From: Akanthomyces muscarius
Lineage: Eukaryota > Ascomycota > Sordariomycetes > Hypocreales > Cordycipitaceae
Direction of reading: 5' to 3'
Assembly: GCF_028009165.1 (NCBI RefSeq)
Contig: NW_026611617.1
Coordinates: forward strand, 10,001-74,000
DNA length: 64,000 nt
The notes beneath the pieces are model-generated. The model was given only the letters and a program-made list of their open reading frames with translations. It searched no databases and had not been told where the DNA came from. Positions within the stretch are counted from its first letter, which is position 1. Each line of letters opens with the position of its first letter. Shown one piece after another: positions 35,760-45,653 of this stretch. Both the position numbers and the translations under genes were made by a program.

Positions 35760-37085
35760 TTTGAGCGTCTTGGTTGGTAGCATTTGTTGCGGATGGTTCA
35801 GGGTGAGTTTCAAACGAGATGGAAAGTCTGGTCTATGCAAGCGTGCTGTGTAGATGTTGTTGGATCAGCTGTTTGCTGGGGAGATGTTTGTCTTTATATA
35901 GGAACAACGCAGCGCTCAACAGCTGGAGGCGCAGGCCGCTCTTCGAAAACGCAAACACGCTAGATAAGCGATTTTGGGGATATATTTGTCGAGGGCTGTT
36001 GCCTTTGAGCTATGCTCGCTCGGTCACTGTGCAGTTTGTGCTTTCGCAGCTGTGGTGGCGATTTCAAGTGTGACGGGCGTCTAACCTACTGGCATAGTTG
36101 TTGCTGAGGGCAGCTGTTAAAGCCCAGCCCCGCAGGCATCGGCGCAGCTCCACCCCCGGGAGACGGGCCAAAATACCATGAAGTCACGAAAGGGTTATGT
36201 GTTGGTTGAAATTCATTGTGATCATCGACGAATGAATTTAGAAGAAAATGATTAGGGGCTGTATGATATCGACGTGTGGTGTCATGGTGTAGAAACCAGC
36301 GCGTGGCTAAATGCCCTGTTTTGTTCGGCAGCTTAAATTTACCAGGAGGCAGGCTCTGTCGTTGTTGAATCATGACAGCGAGGTTTGAGTAGCGAGAATG
36401 CAAGTAGAACATCATGGCATTTTCACTTTGGATCCAGGGCCGAGATCGCAAGCTTCTCCTGAGCCAACCGTTGAGAATTGCTTAGGTAGCTTGCCTAGCG
36501 ACATAACCAGGCGATAAGGCATTGGAGACGCACAGATAGCCCGTGTCTTACGGATGATAGGCCACTAAATCAGCCCATCACAAAACTAGACAGCAGACGC
36601 AGACGTAAAGAAGCACAAGCAAGAAGACACGTTAATCAATACCTCAGCAAAACGGACAAGATAGTTTGATGTTCACCCAAAATAGGAAGGTAGATTAATG
36701 TGGGAATTGGAATGAGAAATACATTGCGGCAATAGCGTAAATTGCAGCATTCATAGTACGACGCAGACTGAGATGTTTAGTTGTATTTGGAGGTATTACC
36801 AAAACTGGTAAATAAATTGGCTGCACCATGCATGTGAGCGAGACATCTGACTCATTGGTGTTGTGCAACCTGAAGGGGGGGCAGTTCCCTTCTGCGCATC
36901 GCCAAAGGCCTGCCCCGCCATGTTGAGTCGTGCCCCGCCACTTTTTCTGCATGCAATCTTTGTCGCAACTGCAAAGGCATCAAGTCCACGAATCTCTGCC
37001 GAGAGAACCTGCTCCGAGTTTTCCATCTGCGTAAACGAGTTACAATAACTACAACCAATCGACCCCGCGGCCGATCTCAGCCACC
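35760..37085. other. Intergenic 1.3 kb between divergent macrodomain and GlnRS genes
   Basis: Shared upstream region with a TATATAAAG element for the macrodomain gene (35892-35900, minus). Short frames show no family features. Nothing else was recognised. Confidence 0.6.
35892..35900 (-). promoter_or_regulatory. TATA element of the macrodomain gene
   Basis: TATATAAAG on the minus strand, about 133 bp upstream of the chosen start and 109 bp upstream of the alternative start. Confidence 0.45.
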
Positions 37086-39080
37086 ATGGCCGAACTAGCG
37101 ACGAAATCGATGGCGAAGCTTCAGCTTGACGAGGAGACCGGTGAGATGGTCTCCAAGGCCGAGCTGAAGAAGCGCCAGCAGAAACGCGCGAAGAAGGCGG
37201 CCCAGGAAAAGGCCCGTCAAGAAAAGGCCGCCGCTGGCCCCGCCGAGAAAAAGGCACCGACGCCCAAGCCGGAAGAGACTCCGATCGACCCTGAAGCCAT
37301 GTTCAAACAGGGCTTCCTCGACGACGTCTACAAGGAGCGCCCAGTCAAGAATGTCATCACACGTTTCCCGCCCGAGCCAAACGGATACCTCCACATTGGA
37401 CACGCCAAGGCTATCGCGGTCAACTTTGGATTCGCCAAATATCACGGTGGTGTGACCTACCTTCGATTCGACGATACAAACCCCGAGAAGGAGGAAGAAA
37501 AATACTTCAATGCCATCCAGGAAGTTGTCAAGTGGCTTGGATTCGAGCCCTACAAGGTCACATATTCTAGTGATAACTTCCAAAAGCTGTATGATCTAGC
37601 GGAGAAGCTGATCAATATTGGCAAGGCCTACGTCTGCTATTGCGAGGGTTTGTCGTGGAATTCTTCCGAGAATTGCTCAATCTTTACTAATTATTCAATT
37701 TAGACACTGAGATCAAGCTCCAGCGCGGCGGTGAAAAGGGTGCCAACGCCAGATACCGCTGCAAACATGCTGACCAGACCCCCGAGGACAACCTGGCCAA
37801 GTTCCGAGATATGCGCGACGGAAAATACAAGCCCCGCGAAGCTTTCCTCCGCATGAAGCAGGACATCACGGACGGTAACCCCCAGATGTGGGACTTGGCC
37901 GCGTACCGTATCAAGACCGACACCCCTCACCACCGCACCGGCTGGGACTGGAAGATTTACCCAACCTACGACTTTACACACTGTCTGTGTGATAGCTTTG
38001 AGGACATCACACACTCTCTCTGCACCACCGAGTTTATCCTCAGCCGTGTTTCTTACGAGTGGCTCAACAAGTCGCTTGAAGTGTATGAGCCGATGCAGAG
38101 AGAATACGGACGTCTGAATCTGACCGGTACCGTGCTTTCGAAGCGCAAGATTCTCAAGCTAGTGGAGGAAAAGATTGTTCGCAACTGGGATGACCCAAGA
38201 CTATATACACTGATCGCCATCCGCCGCCGTGGCGTGCCCCCCGGAGCCATTTTAGAGTTTGTCAATGAGCTCGGCGTGACCACGAACATTACTACTATCC
38301 AGATCCACCGCTTCGAGCAGAGCATTCGCAAGTACCTCGAGAAGTCGGTGCCGCGTCTGATGATGGTTCTTGACCCTGTCCCTGTTGTCATCGAGGACGC
38401 CGAGGAACTCGAGCTTGACTTGCCTTTCTCTCCCAAGGACCCCAAGATGGGATCGCACAAGGTCAAGTTCACACCGACGGTCTACATCGATCGTTCCGAC
38501 TTCCGCGAGGAAGACAGCAAGGACTACTTCCGTCTCGCCCCCGGCAAGTCGGTTGGTTTGCTCCACGCCCCCTACCCCATCAAGGCCACTTCTTTCACCA
38601 AGGACGAGGCCAGTGGCAAGGTGACGGAGATCCGTGCAGTTTTCGATAAAGAACTGAAAAAGGCAAAGACTTATATCCAGTGGGTTGGAACTGCTGGATC
38701 AAGGAAAGTAGAGGCTCGCATCCACAACGCTCTCTTCAAGTCCGAGAAGCCCGACGACGCTGAGGGGGGTTTCCTCAACGACCTGAACCCGGAGAGCGAA
38801 GTCATCTACCCTGATGCTCTCATTGAGTCGGGTTTCGACGAGGTGAAGCGCCGCGCTCCCTGGCCTGAGGCGGCGGGCGAGAGCGAACTCGGCAAGGGCG
38901 GACCGGAAAGTGTACGCTTCCAGGCCCTCCGCGTCGCGTACTTTGTAAGTTGATTTGTGGGCTCTCCCTTTACGTGTTCGATTTGCTAATAAGACATAGG
39001 CTGTGGACTCTGATAGCACTGACGAGAAGATTGTTCTCAACCGTATCGTGAGCTTGAAGGAGGACGCTGGAAAGAAGTGA
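37086..39080 (+). CDS. GLN4: Glutaminyl-tRNA synthetase
   Basis: Three exons: join(37086..37647, 37704..38944, 39000..39080), 627 aa. Introns are 56 nt (GTTTGT...TAG) and 55 nt (GTAAGT...TAG); splicing gives [13 protein letters not shown] and [20 protein letters not shown] basic, Ala/Lys-rich N-terminal helix (residues 20-60) is followed by the class I catalytic core: [17 protein letters not shown] with HIGH at 103-106, RFDDTNP, and the KMSKS-like loop VLSKRK near residue 333. The C-terminal beta-barrel anticodon-binding domain includes [10 protein letters not shown] and FQALRVAYF. It charges tRNA-Gln with glutamine in the cytosol. Compared with yeast Gln4 (809 aa) it lacks the large appended N-terminal domain, as usual in filamentous fungi as far as I recall. 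The start has a strong context (GCCACCATGG). A single essential housekeeping gene is expected. Confidence 0.95.
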
Positions 39081-39876
39081 TTTTATAGTCATTGCGGCAC
39101 TGAGCATGTTCAGCGTACAAGTTTTTATCATACATTGAAGTGAGTGAAGCGCAGGAGGTTGGAACAACATGGCATTGGAGTCTGGAGTGGTCAGGCGACT
39201 TCCGTGAGAGGACACTATCTAAACCGCGGCTTGAAAGATGGGTTGGCTACATAGAGTGGCGCTCTCATGTTGGAGTGGCTTGAAAGAGTACCGATTATGA
39301 ACCATATTTTGTCTCTACTTGATTACTATGTATCATTGAAGGGCTAGATCATATGGCCTTGCTTATTAACAGCTACCCCGAGTCTCAGGGCTCCTTATCT
39401 GACAGGACCGCGCTGCCGGCGGCGCGCACCGAGTTAGAACCCCACCAGGGTGACAGTCGGCCGCCGTTCTCGGACAGGACGCTGCTGGCGGTCTGCAGCC
39501 GCGCATGTCCGCCGCTGTAGAAGAACAACAATCGACGAAGCTGATGTATTGCAGGTACTGGGACAATAAATTATAAACGTTTTAAGTAATGAAAATATTG
39601 CATGACAGATTCCTGCTCTGTTAGCCGCCCGTCCCGCCGTCGCGCGGAGCAGCAAGATGCCTTCGGAGCTACTTACCCCACCAGAGCTTATTGGGGTTTG
39701 CCCCTCCATGATTCAGACAGACAAATATCAGGTGCTGCCACCCCGTCTGTTCCATCCACCCTTGCCCCTCCTCTTGCGCTGTCTTTTCTTTCATCATCTT
39801 CCAATCTCGACGATTCTCGCACTTTAACCGATACCCCTCGATTCGATCGAACCTTGCATACACGCACACATACATC
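39081..39876. other. Intergenic 0.8 kb between GlnRS and SDR genes
   Basis: 3' flank of GlnRS and promoter of the SDR. The 39405-39510 part is GC-rich, and a C/T-rich leader precedes the SDR start. No gene was recognised. Confidence 0.55.
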
Positions 39877-40893
39877 ATGGCTACAGGACGTCTTGCAGGC
39901 AAGAATGCCGTGATCACTGGTGCCGCTGGGTAAGTGTACCGAAGAAAGGAAGAAGGCAAAGGAAACTGCCATAAAAAAGCAGACAGAATGAGTAACAGTG
40001 TTTTTCAAACAGAGGCATTGGTCTGGAGACCTCTATCCTCTTCGCCAAGGAAGGCGCCAACGTTCTCATGTCGGACATTTCCGCTGAGGCCCTTGAGAAG
40101 GCGCTCGCCAAGGTCAAGCAGCTTGTGCCCAACGCTGGCAAGATTGAAGTTCTGGTAAGCCCATCTCATAACCACCCTGCTTTGCTTTCGGGCACTGCAC
40201 ACCCCCAGAAGCACCCTTACATCTAACGCGCGTCGAACACAGAAATGCGATGTCTCCAAGGAGAGCGAGGTCCAGGCTATGGTCAACGCCGTCGACGCCT
40301 GGGGCGGTCTCGATATCCTTTTCAACAATGCCGGTATCATGCACGCCAAGGACGACGACGCCGTCAACACGCCCGAGGCCATCTGGGATCTGACGCAAAA
40401 CATCAACGTCAAGGGCGTGTGGTTTGGCTGCAAGCACGCGGTGCTGTCGCTGCGCCGCAACAAGAAGACGCGCGCCTCCATCATCAACACCGCCTCGGTC
40501 GTCGCTCTTGTCGGCGCCGCCACCCCACAGCTCGCCTACACCACCTCCAAGGGTGCCGTCTTGGCCCTCACCCGCGAGCTCGCCATGGTCCACGCCCGCG
40601 AGGGCTTCCGCTTCAACTCGCTCTGCCCCGCGCCCCTCAACACCCCGCTCCTGCAGGACTGGCTCGGCGACGACCAGGCCAAGCGCAACCGCCGCGAGGT
40701 GCACTTCCCCGCCGGCCGCTTCGGCGAGGCCATTGAGCAGGCGCACGCCGTTGTCTTCCTGGCCAGTGATGAGGCGAGCTTCGTCAATGGCCACGACTTT
40801 GCCGTCGACGGCGGTCTGACCAAAGCTTATGTCACCGCCGAGGGCCCTGCGCCAGCGGCGCCTCAGAACAATGCCGGAAAGGACTCTTTGTAA
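39877..40893 (+). CDS. Short-chain dehydrogenase/reductase (SDR)
   Basis: Three exons: join(39877..39929, 40013..40154, 40243..40893), 281 aa. Introns are 83 nt (GTAAGT...CAG) and 88 nt (GTAAGC...CAG). Splicing rebuilds the Rossmann motif TGAAGGIG (14-21), split by intron 1. Classical SDR features follow: Asp39 after beta-strand 2 (MSDIS), which favours NAD(H) over NADP(H); CDVSKESEVQ; NNAG (93-96); the active-site Ser150 region INTAS; and YTTSK with Tyr164 and Lys168. The C-terminus has FLASDEASFVNGHDFAVDGG. These place it among classical cytosolic SDRs that oxidise or reduce a hydroxyl/ketone. Close relatives are variously called 3-oxoacyl-ACP reductase-like or alcohol dehydrogenases, so the substrate cannot be named. 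A nested inverted repeat lies just behind the stop codon. Confidence 0.9.
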
Positions 40894-40908
40894 GCTGACC
40901 TAGATTGG

Positions 40909-40972
40909 CCTATGCCTAGATAATGCAGGGGTTTAGTCATGAGGCCTATATATACTGCTATATAGGCATAGG
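40909..40972 (+). repeat. Nested inverted repeats behind the SDR gene
   Basis: Two hairpins share a right arm. The inner one has 9-bp perfect arms GCCTATATA (40944-40952) and TATATAGGC (40959-40967) with a 6-nt loop. The outer one has 9-bp perfect arms CCTATGCCT (40909-40917) and AGGCATAGG (40964-40972). They start 16 nt after the SDR stop codon and would lie in its 3' UTR. They could fold alternatively in RNA, or be a small palindromic insertion. Confidence 0.75.
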
Positions 40973-40974
40973 TA

Positions 40975-41215
40975 ATTGAAAGACCATTATACCTTGCTAC
41001 CAAATTGAATAAGTTTTTTTAAACCTGGTATGCACGATAATACACGGCATAAGCGAGAAAAATAGACGAAAAAGAAAGGATAAATAACGAAATAAGAAAA
41101 TAGTGCAAGCAGAATAGGTATTAAGAGAATAGATATGAAGAGAAAAGAAAGAATTACAGAAGAATGACGAAATAAAAAAATTACGCGGATAGAATAAATA
41201 AGAAAAGCAAGGATT
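40975..41215. repeat. A-rich, low-complexity patch
   Basis: A purine-rich run of GAAA, AAATAA and AGAATA words without an open frame, between the SDR and methylisocitrate lyase genes. A pyrimidine-rich patch of similar wording on the other strand lies behind the lyase gene (43380-43445). It may be a decayed repeat relic. Confidence 0.45.
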
Positions 41216-41432
41216 CCGAGTCTTCTGCTCGGTTATCGCCCGGATTTATCAGCCGTAAGGTTTGCCCGCCCCGCGGCTGGCCTCGGCTGTCTGTGGCAGC
41301 GTCGCCGCCTCTGCCGTTATAACCGTGCTTAGCAAAGGCGCACATTTTGTTAACCTTCCATACAAGAGGCAACACCTTTTTCCCTTCTTGCACCTATACG
41401 CAAAATCGTCGCCCGCATACTCTATCGTGACC

Positions 41433-43291
41433 ATGATGCGACGATCGTTACCGCGAGCTATCCCAAAGCGAGCCCAGCTCTCCAACGCGACGCGACGAAC
41501 ACGAACGCCCTTTCCCGCTGCTCTCCGCGCCATCACCACCACCAGCGTCATGTCTGCGCCGACGAACCCGTACGCCTCTGCCCCCGCCGACGCCTTCCAG
41601 CTGCTGCCCGAGTCGCAAAAGGCGGGCGAGGCCGAGGACGCCCTTTACGATGCGCAAATCAAAGAGGTTGAGGCCTGGTGGTCATCACCCCGCTATGCCG
41701 GTATCAAGCGCCCCTACACGGCCGCCGATATTGTCTCCAAGCGAGGCACGCAGACCACGCAATACCCCAGCTCTGTTATGGCTTCGAAGCTCTTCAGCCT
41801 GATCCGCGAGCGCGAGTCCAAGGGCGAGCCTATCCATACCCGTATGTGTCTTCTTGCAGATCTATTCCCGGGCTCAGAAGCTAACCAGCAACCCCAGTCG
41901 GTGCCGTTGACCCGGTCCAGATGACGCAACAAGCACCTCACCAAGAGGTCCTCTACATCTCTGGTTGGGCCTGCTCTTCACTCCTCACCACGACCAACGA
42001 AGTCTCCCCGGACTTTGGCGACTACCCGTACAACACCGTGCCGAACCAGGTCCAGCGCCTGGCCAAGGCCCAGTCCATGCACGACCGCAAGCAATGGGAT
42101 GCCCGTCGCTCCATGACCGCCGAGGAGCGCGCCAAGACGCCCTACACTGATTACCTGCGACCCATCATTGCCGACGGCGACACGGGCCACGGTGGCCTCT
42201 CCGCCGTTCTCAAGCTCGCCAAGCTCTTTGCCGAGAACGGCGCCGCGGCCGTCCACTTTGAGGACCAGCTGCACGGCGGCAAGAAGTGCGGCCACTTGGC
42301 CGGAAAAGTTCTCGTTCCCACGGGCGAGCACATTAATCGCCTCAATGCTGCCCGCTTCCAGTGGGACGTCATGGGCTGCGAGAACCTCGTCATTGCCCGA
42401 ACCGACTCCGAGTCGGGCAAGCTCATCTCGTCGGCGATTGACGTGCGCGACCACGAATTTATTCTCGGCGTCAACGACTCGTCCCTAGAGCCTCTGGCCG
42501 AAACGATCCAGTCTCTCGAGGGCAAGGGCGCGTCCGGCGCCGAAATCGATGCTTTCGAGGCCAACTGGGTCACCAAGACGACGCTGATGACATTTGACGA
42601 AGCGGCCGTCGAGCACATGCGCAAGGAGGGCGTCAGCGAGGACAAGATTGCCGAGTTCCAGGCCGCCACCCAGGCGGACCGTGACATGGGCATCACCAGA
42701 CGCCGCGCCCTGGCCAACCACTACACCAACACCCCCGTCTACTTCAACTGGGACGTGCCCCGCACGCGCGAGGGCTTCTACCACTTCCGCGCCGGCATGG
42801 AGGCCGCTACCAAGCGCGCTGTCGCATTTGGTCCCTACGCCGACCTTCTATGGGTCGAGACGGGCGATCCCAACGTCGCCGTCGCCTCCAAGCTGGCTCG
42901 CGCCGTCCGCGAAGTCTACCCAGGCAAGGGCCTCGTGTACAACCTGTCGCCGTCGTTCAACTGGATGTCGCACGGCTTCACCCCCGAGACGCTCAAGTCC
43001 TTCATCTGGGACATTGCCAAAGAGGGCTTCGTCCTGCAGCTCGTCTCCCTCGCCGGCGTCCACTCCACCGCCACCATCTCCACCGACCTGGCGCGCAACT
43101 TCAAGACGGACGGCATGAAGGCCTACGTCGAGCTGGTCCAGCGCCGCGAAAAGGAGCTCGGATGCGACGTCCTGACGCACCAGAAATGGAGCGGTGCCAA
43201 GTACATTGACGGCATCCTGGGCGCGATCCAGAGCGGCAGCTCCAGCAGCAAGAGCATGGGCGACGGCAACACCGAAGGCCAGTTTAACTAA
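41433..43291 (+). CDS. mclA: Mitochondrial 2-methylisocitrate lyase
   Basis: Two exons: join(41433..41841, 41898..43291), 600 aa. The 56-nt intron (GTATGT...CAG) joins EPIHT to LGAVDPVQMTQQAP. The Arg-rich, acid-free N-terminus (MMRRSLPRAIPKRAQLSNATRR is its opening region) is a mitochondrial targeting signal. The body is the isocitrate lyase superfamily TIM barrel with IADGDTGHGG, the catalytic loop KKCGH (nucleophilic Cys), NLVIARTDSES and YNLSPSFNW. The targeting signal and length of about 600 aa favour methylisocitrate lyase over glyoxysomal isocitrate lyase (about 540 aa, no presequence). It cleaves 2-methylisocitrate to pyruvate and succinate, the last step of the methylcitrate cycle that detoxifies propionyl-CoA. 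A second Met directly follows the first. A role as a true isocitrate lyase paralogue cannot be wholly excluded from sequence. Confidence 0.88.
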
Positions 43292-44450
43292 AATAGCAGA
43301 TTAGAATCAAGAATGATATCCGTCTGCTTGGTAGCCTACAGAGCACGGATTTTGAGGCGTAGAATAGACCGGAGTATTCACTAGTAGCCTAATATTATTT
43401 ATTCTCCTTATTTCCGCTATTTTCGTTATACTTACTAAATTAATACTATTGGCGCTGTTGCTACTGTCGCTATGCAATCGATCGTGCGAATGCAGCCTGG
43501 TGCCTCCGATTACGCATATATGCTGGAAAGATCCGTCTGGAGTCCTTGCGTCTGCCTAAATTAGCTAAAAAGGGTGTCTAGTCAGGGTCTCGCAAAATCT
43601 TGCGGCAGAAACCTTGAACCACTGAGAGGCTAGTCATTTGTTACCAGCAAGGCTCATGAATTGGCCGAGCCCCGGGTGCCTGGCAAACAGCAACTTTAAG
43701 GATCCCTCGTAGCTCTGCAGTGACTCTGGGATATCGCCCAACGTTCAATACCACCACCCAGAGCTCCAGCAGTCGGCCAGCTCATCAGAGCCCTCCTACG
43801 ACGGCCGTCCAGTAGTCAAGACGTAGCTCTATCACGGCCAGAGCCGCATGCAGGCAGATCATTCCCACTACGCAAGTAAGGCGACCGCTTTCTGGCCACT
43901 GCCAGGTAGTCGGCGCGCCACCGCCACAGCAACAGCCGGCCGCCACAATAGGACTTGCGGTGAAACGTGGGTGAGAGGCTGACTCGGAATGGGCATGCTG
44001 GGCAGCCGCCCCACTAAAAAACTTTACAGTTGGTGATGGCCGGCGCAGACACTTTATTTCGGGGCGGCAGAAAAGGAACAGGGCAGAAAAAAGCACGGCC
44101 GGTGCTTTTTTGGTATGCAAAGGTCGGGCTCTCCGAGCCTCTCCGTCACAGAGTTGTGAGACTGGCAGATGACACGCCTTGCATGTGTGTATTGAAGTCT
44201 CATGAGGATGCAGAGCGAGACCTGGCACTGGACTGGACATTTGCGCTGGTGCCCTGGGAGTGCTGGTACCTCATCCCGCCAGCGAATTTATGGCTAGCAA
44301 GCAGCAGATGGAGTAGAAACAAACAGGCAATGGACTGTCGACATTGAAATTCTCCCTCGCTTCTTTGTATAAATGCCTCTGGTACATCAAATAGATTTTT
44401 TGTCCAGAATTACAGGAGTCGGGCTTGTTGCATGTCGATGCATATGGGAA

Positions 44451-44488
44451 CCTAGGTACCTAGGTAGGTAGATGCATTTACTACCTAC
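44451..44488 (+). repeat. Palindrome CCTAGGTACCTAGG plus adjoining inverted repeat
   Basis: A perfect 14-bp palindrome (44451-44464) is directly followed by an inverted repeat with arms GTAGGTAG (44464-44471) and CTACCTAC (44481-44488) around a 9-nt loop. All arms are built from the unit TAGGTA. It lies about 1.2 kb upstream of the eEF3 start in intergenic DNA. Confidence 0.8.
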
Positions 44489-45102
44489 GTGCGAGGGGGC
44501 TGTTCTTCAGAAGGGGTCAAATATAGTGTTAGAATTAATATGCATTCCTCCTATCGTGTCAGGGTATTAGAACACTTAACACGTTTTAGAAAAAAGATAT
44601 AAAATTTCTGATACGACTAGGTGCCCTAATATCCTGGCACGATAGGAGGAAAATGTAGTAAAAGGAGGACCTCTCAGGTGCCCTGTCCAAAAACACCCCC
44701 TCCCGTAGGTACAAAGCTGCCGCAGCGCCCTGTAAAGAGTACCTATGTCTGGCAGTCCGGTGGCAGACAGGCAGGTACCTAGACAGGCTACCCCTGTGGC
44801 ATAACACCCTTCACCACAAGGCGCAGGCAATTTTGAGATACGGGTGACGCCGTACGGAGCAGTGCCAGACTTTCCCCACGATCTCGCTCCCACGAGCATC
44901 TCCCACGCCTTGACCAGACTCCCGGGGCCGAGAGCAGCGGGCTGCCACAAAACGCTGACTTCCGGCGCGCAAGCATCTGAAATCACAAATGCCCTGTGCC
45001 TGGTTCGCCCGAGTCGAGTGGCAACCCGGCGACTCACCGCCCGTGGCCGAGCCCTGTTTGGGTTTAGCGCGTGGCCTTTTGATTAGCACCGATAAGCCTG
45101 TG

Positions 45103-45107
45103 CCAAT
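45103..45107 (+). promoter_or_regulatory. CCAAT box upstream of eEF3
   Basis: CCAAT followed by CGG, about 550 bp before the start codon. CCAAT boxes are bound by the Hap2/3/5-type complex in fungi; a single pentamer is weak evidence. Confidence 0.25.
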
Positions 45108-45224
45108 CGGAGGGGCAAAAGTTTGAGTGAGTGAGAGGCGGCGGTTGGTGGCCAACCAGAAAAATTCGCATACCCGGCTTCTAGCGTGTGCCACAGTGCA
45201 CGCACACCAGCCAACCCACCACCC

Positions 45225-45610
45225 ACCACCACCCCTCCCTACCTCGCTCCCCCCAGCAGCGGGAAAAAAAAAAAAAAACAGTTGTGGCCTGGCCGACATA
45301 AAACTTGCCCACCATCCCTCTCTCCATCCCGACCTTTTCTCCTCCACCTCCATATCCTCCTTCTTTAATTTTTGGTCGTCATCCTCCAGACGAACCTAGG
45401 TACTGTCCTCCAAACAGTCCTTTTTTGATTATATTCTCTCTGTTGCCAAAGGTCCCTCCACCTTTCAGCAACTCAGCCGCTATAGAGCAGAACGACCCCT
45501 CCATCGTTTCTGTGGGCTTCGAATAGACCGACTTTTGTCGACGCTTATAGATTCTCGATAGACGTTTTTTTTTACGCCTTCGAGTCTTCTCTTATACCCT
45601 CGGTCCCTCA
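45225..45610 (+). promoter_or_regulatory. Pyrimidine-rich promoter/leader of eEF3
   Basis: Long C/T blocks interrupted by a 16-nt A run (45267-45282) precede the start codon, which sits in CACAAACATGTCT. CT-rich cores just before the start are typical of very highly expressed filamentous-fungal genes such as translation factors. The transcription start cannot be fixed from sequence. Confidence 0.5.
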
Positions 45611-45653
45611 GACTCGAAACATCTCGCCAATCTTAATCCCGAAAACCACAAAC

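Larger units (their letters stand above)
43292..45653. other. Intergenic 2.4 kb upstream of eEF3
   Basis: 3' flank of methylisocitrate lyase and a long promoter/leader of eEF3. It includes an AT-rich patch (43380-43445), a palindrome cluster (44451-44488), several GGTACC/TACCTA words, a CCAAT box and long C/T-rich blocks (45225-45400, 45440-45610). No coding or RNA gene was recognised. Confidence 0.6.
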
